A stretch of 33,324 nt of DNA from the IMG/VR virus record IMGVR_UViG_3300015192_000005, positions 1 through 33,324 of that record. One strand, written 5' to 3'. Below the pieces are notes generated by a model. That model saw only the letters and a program-made list of their open reading frames with translations. It was not told the DNA's origin and ran no database searches. Positions 15,578-21,102 of this stretch are shown piece by piece; within the stretch, counting starts at the first letter, position 1; the number at the start of each line of letters is the position of its first letter. The translations under genes were made by a program, and so were the position numbers. The DNA comes from a virus.

Positions 15578-16314
15578 GGCGTTCCCTCTCTCGTGCTTGT
15601 CGCGCGCCGCCGCTGGTACCGCTCAATCGTCTTCTTGCTGACTCCCAGCACCAGGGCCACGCTGGCGCAACTCTCGCCCGCCGCAAGCCGGCGCCGAGCC
15701 TCTGCCTGGTCCCACTTACCAGGCTTGTCGGCGGGCTCAGTGCGCGCCCGGGGGAGACGCTCTGCAGCCCGCACGATGTCCTCGGCATCACGCACGATGG
15801 CAGCCTGCACGTCGGCACCCGAGCGAGGGGGACGGGGCGCAGCGGGCCTGGTGGCCGCCCGGCGAGGGGTACTCGGGACCGCTTTTGCCAGCCTGTCCAG
15901 CGTCCGTAGCGTGACGATCGTCAGGTGAGAGGTCAGCGCGAGCATGGCCGGCCACGCCGCTGCCCCGATCCGACCCTGGACATCCAGGTGCATGTGATCC
16001 GCGTGCGACAGGTTGCCGGCGATCGAGGCGCCGCACGACACCGCGAACACCAACCAGGCATACGCCCGCTGTCGCCACCCAGCGTGTCGCAGCAGGAATG
16101 TCGCCGCGATCGCGACCACCGTCAGGCCATCGATGCCCAGCGGGACAAGGACAGACAGGTATCCCACCTTCGCGACATCCTGGCCGTACCCGTCATTGCC
16201 CTGGAACGACAGCGCGAACGTCATGAACGCGACAAGGACTGTCGCACCCAGGAGCACGTACAGCGCCACCTGTCGTGTCCCACGGTCGCTGTCGCCCGTC
16301 GCTGTCGCTGTCAT
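15574..16314 (-). CDS. DUF2637-like four-helix membrane protein with C-terminal helix-turn-helix
   Basis: The 246-residue protein starts at ATG 16314 with GGGGAGAGGG just upstream. Transmembrane helices lie at ~15-37, ~50-74, ~82-102 and ~113-134, with the PLGIDGLTV and GNLSHADH signatures of DUF2637. A Pro/Ala/Arg linker leads to a helix-turn-helix at ~205-236 (RRRLAAGESCASVALVLGVS, then KKTIERYQRRR). DUF2637 proteins are common beside FtsK-like genes on actinomycete plasmids and integrative elements. Because the translocase lacks its own DNA-reading domain, this HTH may supply sequence recognition at the membrane; that is inference. It is the first gene of the operon. Confidence 0.75.
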   Translation of the reverse strand: MTATATGDSDRGTRQVALYVLLGATVLVAFMTFALSFQGNDGYGQDVAKVGYLSVLVPLGIDGLTVVAIAATFLLRHAGWRQRAYAWLVFAVSCGASIAGNLSHADHMHLDVQGRIGAAAWPAMLALTSHLTIVTLRTLDRLAKAVPSTPRRAATRPAAPRPPRSGADVQAAIVRDAEDIVRAAERLPRARTEPADKPGKWDQAEARRRLAAGESCASVALVLGVSKKTIERYQRRRATSTREGTP

Positions 16315-16349
16315 GTGTCCCTCTCCCCTACGATGTGTGTCGCACATGG

Positions 16350-16395
16350 GTAAGCGACGTCCGGGACTCTCAAGCGTTCACCAAACGTCGCTTAC
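16350..16395. promoter_or_regulatory. 11-bp inverted repeat in the leader of the translocase operon
   Basis: GTAAGCGACGT (16350-16360) and its exact complement (16385-16395) are separated by 24 nt. The repeat lies between the predicted start of transcription (~16397) and the ribosome binding site, so it could be an operator or a leader RNA hairpin. Each arm contains GCGAC, echoing the word enriched in the operon. Confidence 0.55.
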
Positions 16396-16403
16396 TAGCT
16401 CCC

Positions 16404-16433
16404 ACGGTAGACCCTAGTAGGTCTACGTCGCAA
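16404..16433 (-). promoter_or_regulatory. Promoter of the DUF2637/translocase operon with internal palindrome
   Basis: On the minus strand TTGCGA (16433-16428), an 18-nt spacer and TACCGT (16409-16404) form a plausible promoter. A perfect palindrome with 7-bp arms, 16407-16426, lies across the spacer and contains CCTAGTAGGT, the same core as the operators at 21086, 25604 and 28023. The transcript would have a leader of about 80 nt. Confidence 0.55.
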
Positions 16434-16443
16434 CCCGTGAGAC

Positions 16444-16483
16444 ACAGAGACACCCGGTAGCGGTCGCTACCGGGTGTCTCTGT
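16444..16483 (-). terminator. 19-bp hairpin terminator of the methyltransferase operon
   Basis: 16444-16462 pairs perfectly with 16465-16483 around a minimal loop, 16 nt after the stop of the gene ending at 16499. It isolates that operon from the translocase promoter immediately downstream. Confidence 0.85.
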
Positions 16484-16498
16484 CGCGCTGAGGTGTCG

Positions 16499-16825
16499 CT
16501 ACGCCTGTGGGGTCGAGGGCTGGTCCGCGTTCTTCGCGTCCACTGCGATGGACTCGAGGGCACCCTCGATCGCGACGCCCGCCTCCTTGACCGTGGCGCT
16601 GGTCCACTCACGGTAGATGCGGACCGCCTTCGTCCACATCCACGCGTCGCCGTCGGTGGCCAGCGCTTCGTGCACCGCCTCCCGTGCTGTCGCGAGGTCA
16701 GCGTCACGTACCGGCCTGTCGAGCATGGCGAGCAACCGACGCGCATCAGCGCGCTCAATCTCGTCCTCCGACTGCGCCGCCTTCTGCAACTCTGCGATCC
16801 TTGCCTTGATGTCTGCAGCCTTCAT
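16499..16825 (-). CDS. Hypothetical helical protein, 108 residues
   Basis: The product starts at ATG 16825 behind GAGAGGAC. It is almost fully alpha-helical and acidic (AADIKARIAELQKAAQSED, ADARRLLAMLDRP, ATAREAVHEALATDGDAW), with a short C-terminal tail. No motif recognised. It ends the operon before the 16444-16483 hairpin; the 76-nt gap to the methyltransferase is the largest in the operon and contains a TAGGTTAGGGT stretch that might hold a weak promoter. Confidence 0.65.
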   Translation of the reverse strand: MKAADIKARIAELQKAAQSEDEIERADARRLLAMLDRPVRDADLATAREAVHEALATDGDAWMWTKAVRIYREWTSATVKEAGVAIEGALESIAVDAKNADQPSTPQA

Positions 16826-16901
16826 CGTGTTGTCCTCTCGTTTGGGAATGCTTCGCGTCCTGGTGGACCCTAACCTACGTGCCGACTTTCCCGCTACGTG
16901 G

Positions 16902-17567
16902 CTAGCCGGTCAGTACCCCGGCAGCCCAGTACGTGTACGCCGGTGGGATGGACTGGGCTAGTTCGCGGGTAGTCATCCAATCAATGCCCATGGCGCGCTC
17001 CCAGTCAGACTTACTGCCGAACATGACTCCGTCACGGGTAGATGACCCACCGGACTTGCCGGCCACCGTGACGTACCGTCCGTCTCCGACCCTGCCTTGA
17101 TGTGGTTCGTGGGAGACGGGCGGTACGTGGTGGCTGAACTGGAACAACCGATGACGGAACACGCCGAGGCCGAACATCGTCCCACAGAGCGTGACAGCTC
17201 CCTGCATCTCCGGGAATGCCATCATCGTGTTTTCGATGACCCACCGTCCGCCCCACGCCTGAAGTGCTGCCCGTACGGAGCCGATCAAACGAGGATGCCT
17301 GTTCCGCGTCCCCGCTTGCGCCGCGCCGCGCGTGTTCGCCTGACACGGTGGCGAGGCGTGAGCGAGCCGAAAGCGGGACATGAACACCGGATCGGACAGT
17401 ACCTCCAGGGCGTCCGCTTCGATGAACTCGTACGGGTACCGAGGTTGAGGCCGGTTGTCGACCCCGACGACCCTAAGACCCGCGCGGGCATAGCCAGCAC
17501 CGGCGCCACCGGCGCCGCAAAACAGGTCGAGGATGAACTCATCCATTACCGCGGCGCCGACCGCCAT
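16902..17567 (-). CDS. DNA cytosine-C5 methyltransferase (short form)
   Basis: The 221-residue enzyme would methylate cytosine C5 using S-adenosylmethionine. Motif I is ILDLFCGAGGAGAGY (12-26), motif II VVGVDNRP, motif IV ASPPCQ with catalytic C75, motif VI ENT (112-114) and a motif VIII-like FRHRLFQF (137 onward). At ~220 residues it is shorter than typical Dcm enzymes, with only a small region for target recognition. ATG 17567 overlaps the MmpS-like stop (TGATG); in-frame GTG 17585 and ATG 17546 are alternatives. No restriction enzyme is beside it, so protection of phage DNA or marking is more likely than a restriction pair. Confidence 0.85.
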   Translation of the reverse strand: MAVGAAVMDEFILDLFCGAGGAGAGYARAGLRVVGVDNRPQPRYPYEFIEADALEVLSDPVFMSRFRLAHASPPCQANTRGAAQAGTRNRHPRLIGSVRAALQAWGGRWVIENTMMAFPEMQGAVTLCGTMFGLGVFRHRLFQFSHHVPPVSHEPHQGRVGDGRYVTVAGKSGGSSTRDGVMFGSKSDWERAMGIDWMTTRELAQSIPPAYTYWAAGVLTG

Positions 17568-18031
17568 CAGTAACTCACTACGCACGTGCCATACGCACCG
17601 CTACCCGTGCCGGAGCGGATGAGCCGAGTGCCTCGGAAGATAGAGCACGTGACCATGGACTGCGGGTCACCGCCGGCCATCGCCGTGAGCGACACCGTTT
17701 GGAAGATGCCAGGGACCGCGATCTCGAGGCGCCACGGCAGTGGCTGGTCCTGGTAGTTGTTGGTGCCGCCATCTTTCGAGTACGAGATGAACGACGCCAC
17801 GCCCGTACCCTCCACGGTGAAGACCAACGACTCCACCGGCTTGACGGTGGGCGACGGCGTGACGGTGCTCGTAGGGTGCGCCGCGGTCGCGCTGCGCGTC
17901 CCGTGCCTGGACGACAAAGCCATGCAGCTCCCCCCAATGCACAGGAGAACGACAACCACGAAGAGCATGAACACGACGCCCCAGATCGGGAACGGCCTGG
18001 ATATATTGATCGGCTTTGCCTGCTCGCTCAT
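17567..18031 (-). CDS. MmpS-like exported/membrane protein
   Basis: The 154-residue protein starts at ATG 18031 (ATGA overlap). One transmembrane or signal-anchor helix (~17-36, IWGVVFMLFVVVVLLCIGG) precedes a Thr/Pro/Ser linker. An extracytoplasmic beta-sandwich (~66-154) follows, with the MmpS hallmarks VEGTGVASFISYSKDGG, LPWRLEI and a late C-x-(I/F) to C pair. MmpS proteins in mycobacteria support MmpL lipid/siderophore transporters. No MmpL gene is here, so a phage role, perhaps altering the envelope of the infected cell, is inference. Confidence 0.65.
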   Translation of the reverse strand: MSEQAKPINISRPFPIWGVVFMLFVVVVLLCIGGSCMALSSRHGTRSATAAHPTSTVTPSPTVKPVESLVFTVEGTGVASFISYSKDGGTNNYQDQPLPWRLEIAVPGIFQTVSLTAMAGGDPQSMVTCSIFRGTRLIRSGTGSGAYGTCVVSY

Positions 18032-18336
18032 AGCGTCTCGTCCTTCTGTGTCGGTGGGGTCAGCGTGTCGCTGACGTGAAGCGCTAGCCGTCGGACGCCG
18101 AGCAGCGTCTCCCTGGTGGCCTTCTCCCTCACCATGTCCGGGCCAGGGAACGTGGTGTCGAGAGCGTTCATCGCGAACGTGGCAAGGTTGTTGAGACCCA
18201 CCGTCAACTCAGCGACAGCCTGCCGGAGCCGGACCACCTCGCGCACCAACACCCGCTCCGTGGTGTCCATCTCCTGCAGTGGAGGCAGGCCGGGGAGCCT
18301 ATTCGTGTCGGTCACGACATCCTCTTCCGTGATCAC
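18028..18336 (-). CDS. Hypothetical helical protein, 102 residues
   Basis: It starts at GTG 18336 (GTGA overlap) and its stop overlaps the MmpS-like start. The centre is a long helix (TERVLVREVVRLRQAVAELT) with heptad character, followed by NNLATFAMNALD and a helical C-terminus. It could form a short coiled coil. No family recognised. Confidence 0.65.
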   Translation of the reverse strand: MITEEDVVTDTNRLPGLPPLQEMDTTERVLVREVVRLRQAVAELTVGLNNLATFAMNALDTTFPGPDMVREKATRETLLGVRRLALHVSDTLTPPTQKDETL

Positions 18337-18569
18337 TCGATGTACCCGTTGTCCGCGAGCCAGGTCATGCCCTGGTCCGTGGGACGCATCGTGATACAGG
18401 TCTCCTCGAGGCTAACCGGCCACGTGCCCACGATCGCGAGCCCCTCACTGGCCAACTCCTGTGCTACCGGCACCTCCGGTGGGGACAGGTCCATGAGTCC
18501 GACGTCATACGCGAATATCAACAGGTCACGCGCTGCCGGGTCGAGCTTGATGATCCGATCCGTCTTCAT
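18333..18569 (-). CDS. Hypothetical protein, 78 residues
   Basis: ATG 18569 is chosen over the in-frame ATG at 18593 because AAGGA lies upstream and the stop of the 17-residue ORF overlaps it as ATGA. The sequence (DPAARDLLIFAYDVGLMDLS, then ITMRPTDQGMTWLADNGYIE) has the outline of a small winged-helix-like domain, without a confident family match. It overlaps the next gene by 4 nt. Confidence 0.6.
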   Translation of the reverse strand: MKTDRIIKLDPAARDLLIFAYDVGLMDLSPPEVPVAQELASEGLAIVGTWPVSLEETCITMRPTDQGMTWLADNGYIE

Positions 18570-18619
18570 GACTGGCCCGTCCTTTTCATCCATCGTTCCA
18601 ACCGGGCATCCTCATCCAT
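18566..18619 (-). CDS. 17-residue ORF with WhiB-tail-like upstream frame
   Basis: ATG 18619 encodes MDEDARLERWMKRTGQS, and its stop overlaps ATG 18569 in the usual ATGA manner. The same frame is open upstream to beyond 18700 and reads YCLSHLFAAGIYGGM into the ATG, resembling the last conserved segment of WhiB proteins (C...G-(V/I)-Y/W-GG-M). There is no good upstream start and no cysteine cluster of the WhiB type. It may be a coupling peptide or a remnant. Confidence 0.35.
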   Translation of the reverse strand: MDEDARLERWMKRTGQS

Positions 18620-18696
18620 GCCGCCGTATATCCCAGCAGCGAACAGATGACTTAGGCAGTAGTTCCGAGTACCGCGGTACGGGCCCCACGCTCTCC

Positions 18697-19209
18697 TCAG
18701 ATGCTCGGGTGAATCGTAACAACACCGCCGAGGGCACGGAGCGTGGCATAGACGATCGTCACGCTATCGAGCCATCCTGCCCGGCCGCGGGGCTCATCGT
18801 GTTGATACCGGATATCATCCCACTCGATCACTTCCAGGTCAGCGCCGACCGGGATAGCCTCCAGCACCTTGACCGCGAACTCACCAGCGAGAGCCTGGCT
18901 CGGCGCGTCCTCAAAGAAATGATCGAGAACGCGGGACAGGTCGAGCGGGAAGCCAAACAGGTCACGAGCCAGGTCATACCACGTGTTGAACCAGGGCATG
19001 CACGCCACCTCTTGAAAGGTGACGCCACGCTCGAGCAGGAGATCGGTGGTCAGACACCCGTGGAAGCACCCCCGATAACCGCCGGGAGCGGCTGCGTTGA
19101 GCGCGACCCAGCTTCCTTGTATTATCCCATCGCGCTCCACATGATCGCGCATCCGAGCAATGGCATCCGCTTTGAGTTGCGGGTTACCGTGGAACGCTAC
19201 GAGTGTCAT
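18697..19209 (-). CDS. Conserved-looking hypothetical protein, 170 residues
   Basis: It starts at ATG 19209, overlapping the previous stop. The N-terminal LVAFHGNPQLKADAIARMRD region is followed by GSWV...GGYRGCFHGCLTTDLL, a Cys/His-bearing motif seen in phage and bacterial proteins of unknown function. Then come FGFPLDLSRVLDHFFEDAPS and a C-terminal helix region. The GCFHGCLT residues could bind a metal or form an active site, but I know no activity for it. Confidence 0.65.
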   Translation of the reverse strand: MTLVAFHGNPQLKADAIARMRDHVERDGIIQGSWVALNAAAPGGYRGCFHGCLTTDLLLERGVTFQEVACMPWFNTWYDLARDLFGFPLDLSRVLDHFFEDAPSQALAGEFAVKVLEAIPVGADLEVIEWDDIRYQHDEPRGRAGWLDSVTIVYATLRALGGVVTIHPSI

Positions 19210-19391
19210 CGGGGATACCTCTCTCTATTCACGTCAAGCGCGACAGCACCGGCAGCGGTTAGGAGTCCGTTCACGTCCAGCAACCCGCGCCGGATTAGGG
19301 CACTGCGAGTGCGTCCATCACACACTGCGGTGTATCGCCCGGTCTGCGTCGTGCACAGCGCGGACCACATCCGAATCGAAATCTTTCCCAT
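19206..19391 (-). CDS. Small basic protein from a leaderless promoter
   Basis: The 61-residue product starts at ATG 19391, exactly 6 nt after the -10 of the promoter at 19398-19426, so its mRNA should begin at or next to the ATG. The sequence is basic (GRYTAVCDGRTRSALIRRGL) with a turn-helix-like C-terminal half (LLDVNGLLTAAGAVALDVNR), reminiscent of a very small winged-helix fragment. It is the first gene of the operon ending at 16499. Confidence 0.6.
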   Translation of the reverse strand: MGKISIRMWSALCTTQTGRYTAVCDGRTRSALIRRGLLDVNGLLTAAGAVALDVNRERYPR

Positions 19392-19397
19392 GCCCTC

Positions 19398-19426
19398 ACT
19401 GTACTAGGTTCCGAGTACCGACGCAA
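19398..19426 (-). promoter_or_regulatory. Leaderless promoter of the methyltransferase operon
   Basis: TTGCGT, a 17-nt spacer ending ACCTAG, and TACAGT are followed by exactly 6 nt and ATG 19391. The operator position (19410-19420) is only a weak match to ACCTANTAGGT, so this promoter may escape the shared regulator. Confidence 0.65.
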
Positions 19427-19446
19427 GCGGTTCACGGATAAACGGA

Positions 19447-19495
19447 AGAGCCGTACCCCCACCAGGACCGCCCGTCGCGGTAGGGGTACGGCTCT
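19447..19495 (-). terminator. Hairpin terminator after the gene ending at 19519
   Basis: A 13-bp perfect stem (19447-19459 with 19483-19495) encloses a 23-nt loop. On the minus strand TTCCGTTTAT follows. It insulates the leaderless promoter just downstream. Confidence 0.7.
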
Positions 19496-19518
19496 CACTT
19501 CCGAGCAAAGATCAGATA

Positions 19519-20052
19519 CTAGTTACGGGAGTTCCAGTACGCGATGGCCTTAGCCGACTCCTCGTCGGTCGCCGGGTTCAGCACCCACGCAACGGGGGTG
19601 GGCGGCGTACCCACACCGTTGCGAGCCAACCAACGCTGAATCTCCTCCCAGCCCAGGAGGGCATCCTCGGTGTCGAACTGCTTCTTCGTCGCCTTCACCG
19701 GCACGAGGTGCAAGGTGCCCAAGATCGGCTTACCGTTCTCGACCGCCGTGGTCATCGCCTTCGCGACGCTGATCTGAGACCAGTACATCTCTGCGTACTT
19801 CGTCACGGTGCCGTCGTCGTTGAAGACCCAGGTGTCGACCTTCCAGCGGTCCTGAAGCTCGGTACTGTTGGGCTTCTGCACGCGGTCCATGCTCACCGGC
19901 TTCAAGACCAGGAGCTTACCGAGCAACTCTGGCACCTTCGGCCACGCACCCTGAGTGGGCTGGCCGAACGGATCGGCGTCCGGTACCGACGGGGCCTTCG
20001 GCTCCACCGTGTCCGTCGCACTGCCGAACGGGTCTTTCGCTTCCTTCGCCAT
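19519..20052 (-). CDS. Hypothetical protein, possibly ssDNA-binding-like
   Basis: The 177-residue product starts at ATG 20052 with GAGAGGAC upstream. A disordered N-terminus (KDPFGSATDTVEPKAPSVPD, then DPFGQP) leads to a beta-rich domain (LLGKLLVLKPVSM, DRWKVDTWVFNDDG, AEMYWSQISVAKAM, GTLHLVPVKATKKQFDT) and a C-terminal helix. Actinophages often carry a DPF-starting protein of this design beside Cas4-like nuclease and helicase genes, and the nuclease at 21077-22090 lies upstream here. A single-strand-binding or recombination-accessory role is plausible but unproven. Confidence 0.55.
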   Translation of the reverse strand: MAKEAKDPFGSATDTVEPKAPSVPDADPFGQPTQGAWPKVPELLGKLLVLKPVSMDRVQKPNSTELQDRWKVDTWVFNDDGTVTKYAEMYWSQISVAKAMTTAVENGKPILGTLHLVPVKATKKQFDTEDALLGWEEIQRWLARNGVGTPPTPVAWVLNPATDEESAKAIAYWNSRN

Positions 20053-20099
20053 ACTGTCTGTGTCCTCTCTCGGGACTGCTAGACGCGATGCACTAAACC

Positions 20100-20138
20100 G
20101 GTCTCCCGACAGGGGCGAGCATCCCCCACCGAGAGACC
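20100..20138 (-). other. RNA hairpin in the leader before the gene at 20052
   Basis: Six base pairs (20100-20105 with 20133-20138) plus an inner AGGGG/CCCC pairing form a hairpin about 50 nt upstream of the start. It could be a processing signal after the tRNA-like element or a regulatory leader. The surrounding 20053-20196 holds no convincing gene. Confidence 0.4.
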
Positions 20139-20196
20139 AGGCGCCCGATGCCGCGGGCTTGACGCTGGCTCGCTTAACGAGGCGAGACGACGTCCG

Positions 20197-20266
20197 TGGT
20201 CCCGGGAGGAATCGAACCTCCGTCAACCCGTGTGCCCTCGGGGCTCTGCCACTGAGCTACGGGACC
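20197..20266 (-). tRNA. tRNA-like gene 1, anticodon undetermined
   Basis: The 70-nt element has a 7-bp acceptor stem (GGTCCCG/CGGGACC), TA at positions 8-9, a 4-bp D stem (GCTC/GAGC) with a GG-containing loop, and a 5-bp T stem with loop TTCGATT. The discriminator is A and no CCA is encoded. The anticodon arm is abnormal: CCCG pairs with CGGG around AGGGCACA, one base short of the normal arm and without U33. It may be a real tRNA with an odd arm, a decoy or a decayed gene. Confidence 0.6.
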
Positions 20267-20375
20267 GTATGGAGTTGTGTGGTGAGCGCGCAGGAACGGC
20301 TAGTGGCCGTGCAGCCATGTCGTGACCGCCCTTGCCCCTGAAGCAAATCATAAAAAGTGGGGTTTAACACGCTCG

Positions 20376-20452
20376 CTACCCCGGGAGGATTCGAACCTCC
20401 GGTTACCGTCTGCCCCTGGTCCTGGGCCACGTCCTAGCGGACGTACGGGGTA
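20376..20452 (-). tRNA. tRNA-like gene 2, anticodon undetermined
   Basis: The 77-nt element has a 7-bp acceptor (TACCCCG/CGGGGTA), TA at 8-9, a short D arm (CGT/ACG, or a 5-bp CGTCC/GGACG) and a perfect T arm (GGAGG, loop TTCGAAT, CCTCC). The anticodon arm GGCCC-AGGACCA-GGGGC has one G-G mismatch and G at position 33; a literal reading would give anticodon GAC. The variable region is 11 nt. Aminoacylation identity cannot be assigned. Confidence 0.5.
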
Positions 20453-20519
20453 CACCGCGCTCCCTCGGATCGAACCCGGCACGCACCAAGTGATCCGTCA
20501 GGGCGACTTCGAACAAAGA

Positions 20520-20717
20520 CTAGACTCGGAACTCACCGTTCAGGACACCCTCACGGAACGCGTCCCACTCGTCGGTGGTGAAGCGGACGGAGCCCAGCCC
20601 TGGGGCCTTCGAGTTGCGGACCTCGACCTCGCTGCCGTCAAGGCGAACCTCCACGCACATGTCACTGTACGGTCCGGACTTCGTGGACTTGACCCACTGC
20701 GTAGTGAGCTTGCTCAA
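20520..20717 (-). CDS. DUF397 domain protein
   Basis: The 65-residue product carries the DUF397 pattern: W-x-KSTKSG near the start, a central CVEV strand, VEVRNSKAPGLGSVRF, then EWDAFREGVLNGEF at the end. DUF397 proteins (BldB relatives) are an actinobacterial family, usually paired with a helix-turn-helix regulator and linked to development or secondary metabolism. The start is TTG 20717 with GGGAG 5 nt upstream; no ATG or GTG gives the same fit. No partner HTH of the usual type is adjacent. A host-derived regulator mimic is plausible. Confidence 0.8.
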   Translation of the reverse strand: MSKLTTQWVKSTKSGPYSDMCVEVRLDGSEVEVRNSKAPGLGSVRFTTDEWDAFREGVLNGEFRV

Positions 20718-20740
20718 GGCGACTCCCTCTCGTTGGTGGA

Positions 20741-20797
20741 CACGCCCGGCCGATCGGTCTCTCACTGAAAGGCTGACCGGGTCACCGGCCGGGCGTG
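20741..20797 (-). other. 12-bp stem hairpin before the DUF397 gene
   Basis: 20741-20752 pairs perfectly with 20786-20797 around a 33-nt loop. It lies between the promoter at 20852-20880 and the ribosome binding site, so it could act as an attenuator or a 5' stabilising structure. No T-run follows on the minus strand. Confidence 0.5.
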
Positions 20798-20851
20798 CGT
20801 ACCCATTTATGTCGTGAGGTGCGGTAGACAGAGACCCTGCCCATCCTAGGT

Positions 20852-20880
20852 CTTATGCGACGCCTCTATGCGTTACCCAA
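20852..20880 (-). promoter_or_regulatory. Candidate promoter for the DUF397 gene
   Basis: On the minus strand TTGGGT (20880-20875), a 17-nt spacer and CATAAG (20857-20852) are followed by CCTAGG near the expected transcription start. The leader before TTG 20717 would be about 130 nt. Confidence 0.4.
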
Positions 20881-20889
20881 TACCTCACG

Positions 20890-20981
20890 CGATCGGGCAA
20901 GGACTCGAACCTTGGAGACGCTACAGACTATGTCCGCCGCATCGCTACCTGACGACCGTTTGCGCTGGCCGTCTCCCGATC
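20890..20981 (-). ncRNA. tRNA-like element 3 (92 nt, no recognisable anticodon arm)
   Basis: A 7-bp acceptor-like stem (GATCGGG/CCCGATC) directly abuts a perfect T arm (CAAGG, loop TTCGAGT, CCTTG), the geometry of a tRNA. The 5' part forms a strong hairpin (GACGGCC with GGTCGTC, one wobble), but the remaining ~36 nt contain no 5-bp stem with a 7-nt loop. An alternative AGACG/CGTCT pairing would make a three-way junction. It is downstream of its own promoter (21074-21102), so it is probably transcribed. It could be a degraded type II tRNA or a tRNA-mimicking small RNA. Confidence 0.45.
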
Positions 20982-21073
20982 AACCATCCCGACCCGAGTA
21001 GGAGGGTCGCGTCCTTTCGCCACACCCTCCCAAGCCTTGTCGACGTCCGCGTCCCGCTTGCATTACGACCAGA

Positions 21074-21102
21074 ACCCTACTCGCTCCCTAGTAGGTTGGC
21101 AA
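21074..21102 (-). promoter_or_regulatory. Promoter-operator inside the 3' end of the nuclease gene
   Basis: TTGCCA, a 17-nt spacer and TAGGGT lie over the last codons and stop of the nuclease gene. The operator (minus-strand ACCTACTAGGG, 21096-21086) abuts the -35 exactly as at 25604-25614. The start would be near 21067, upstream of tRNA-like element 3. Confidence 0.6.

Noticed and set aside
20457-20473. Fourth T-arm-like GGTTCGATCC segment on the minus strand
   Set aside because: Only about three base pairs form in the arm and no acceptor stem partner exists upstream, so it is not a tRNA; it might be a remnant.
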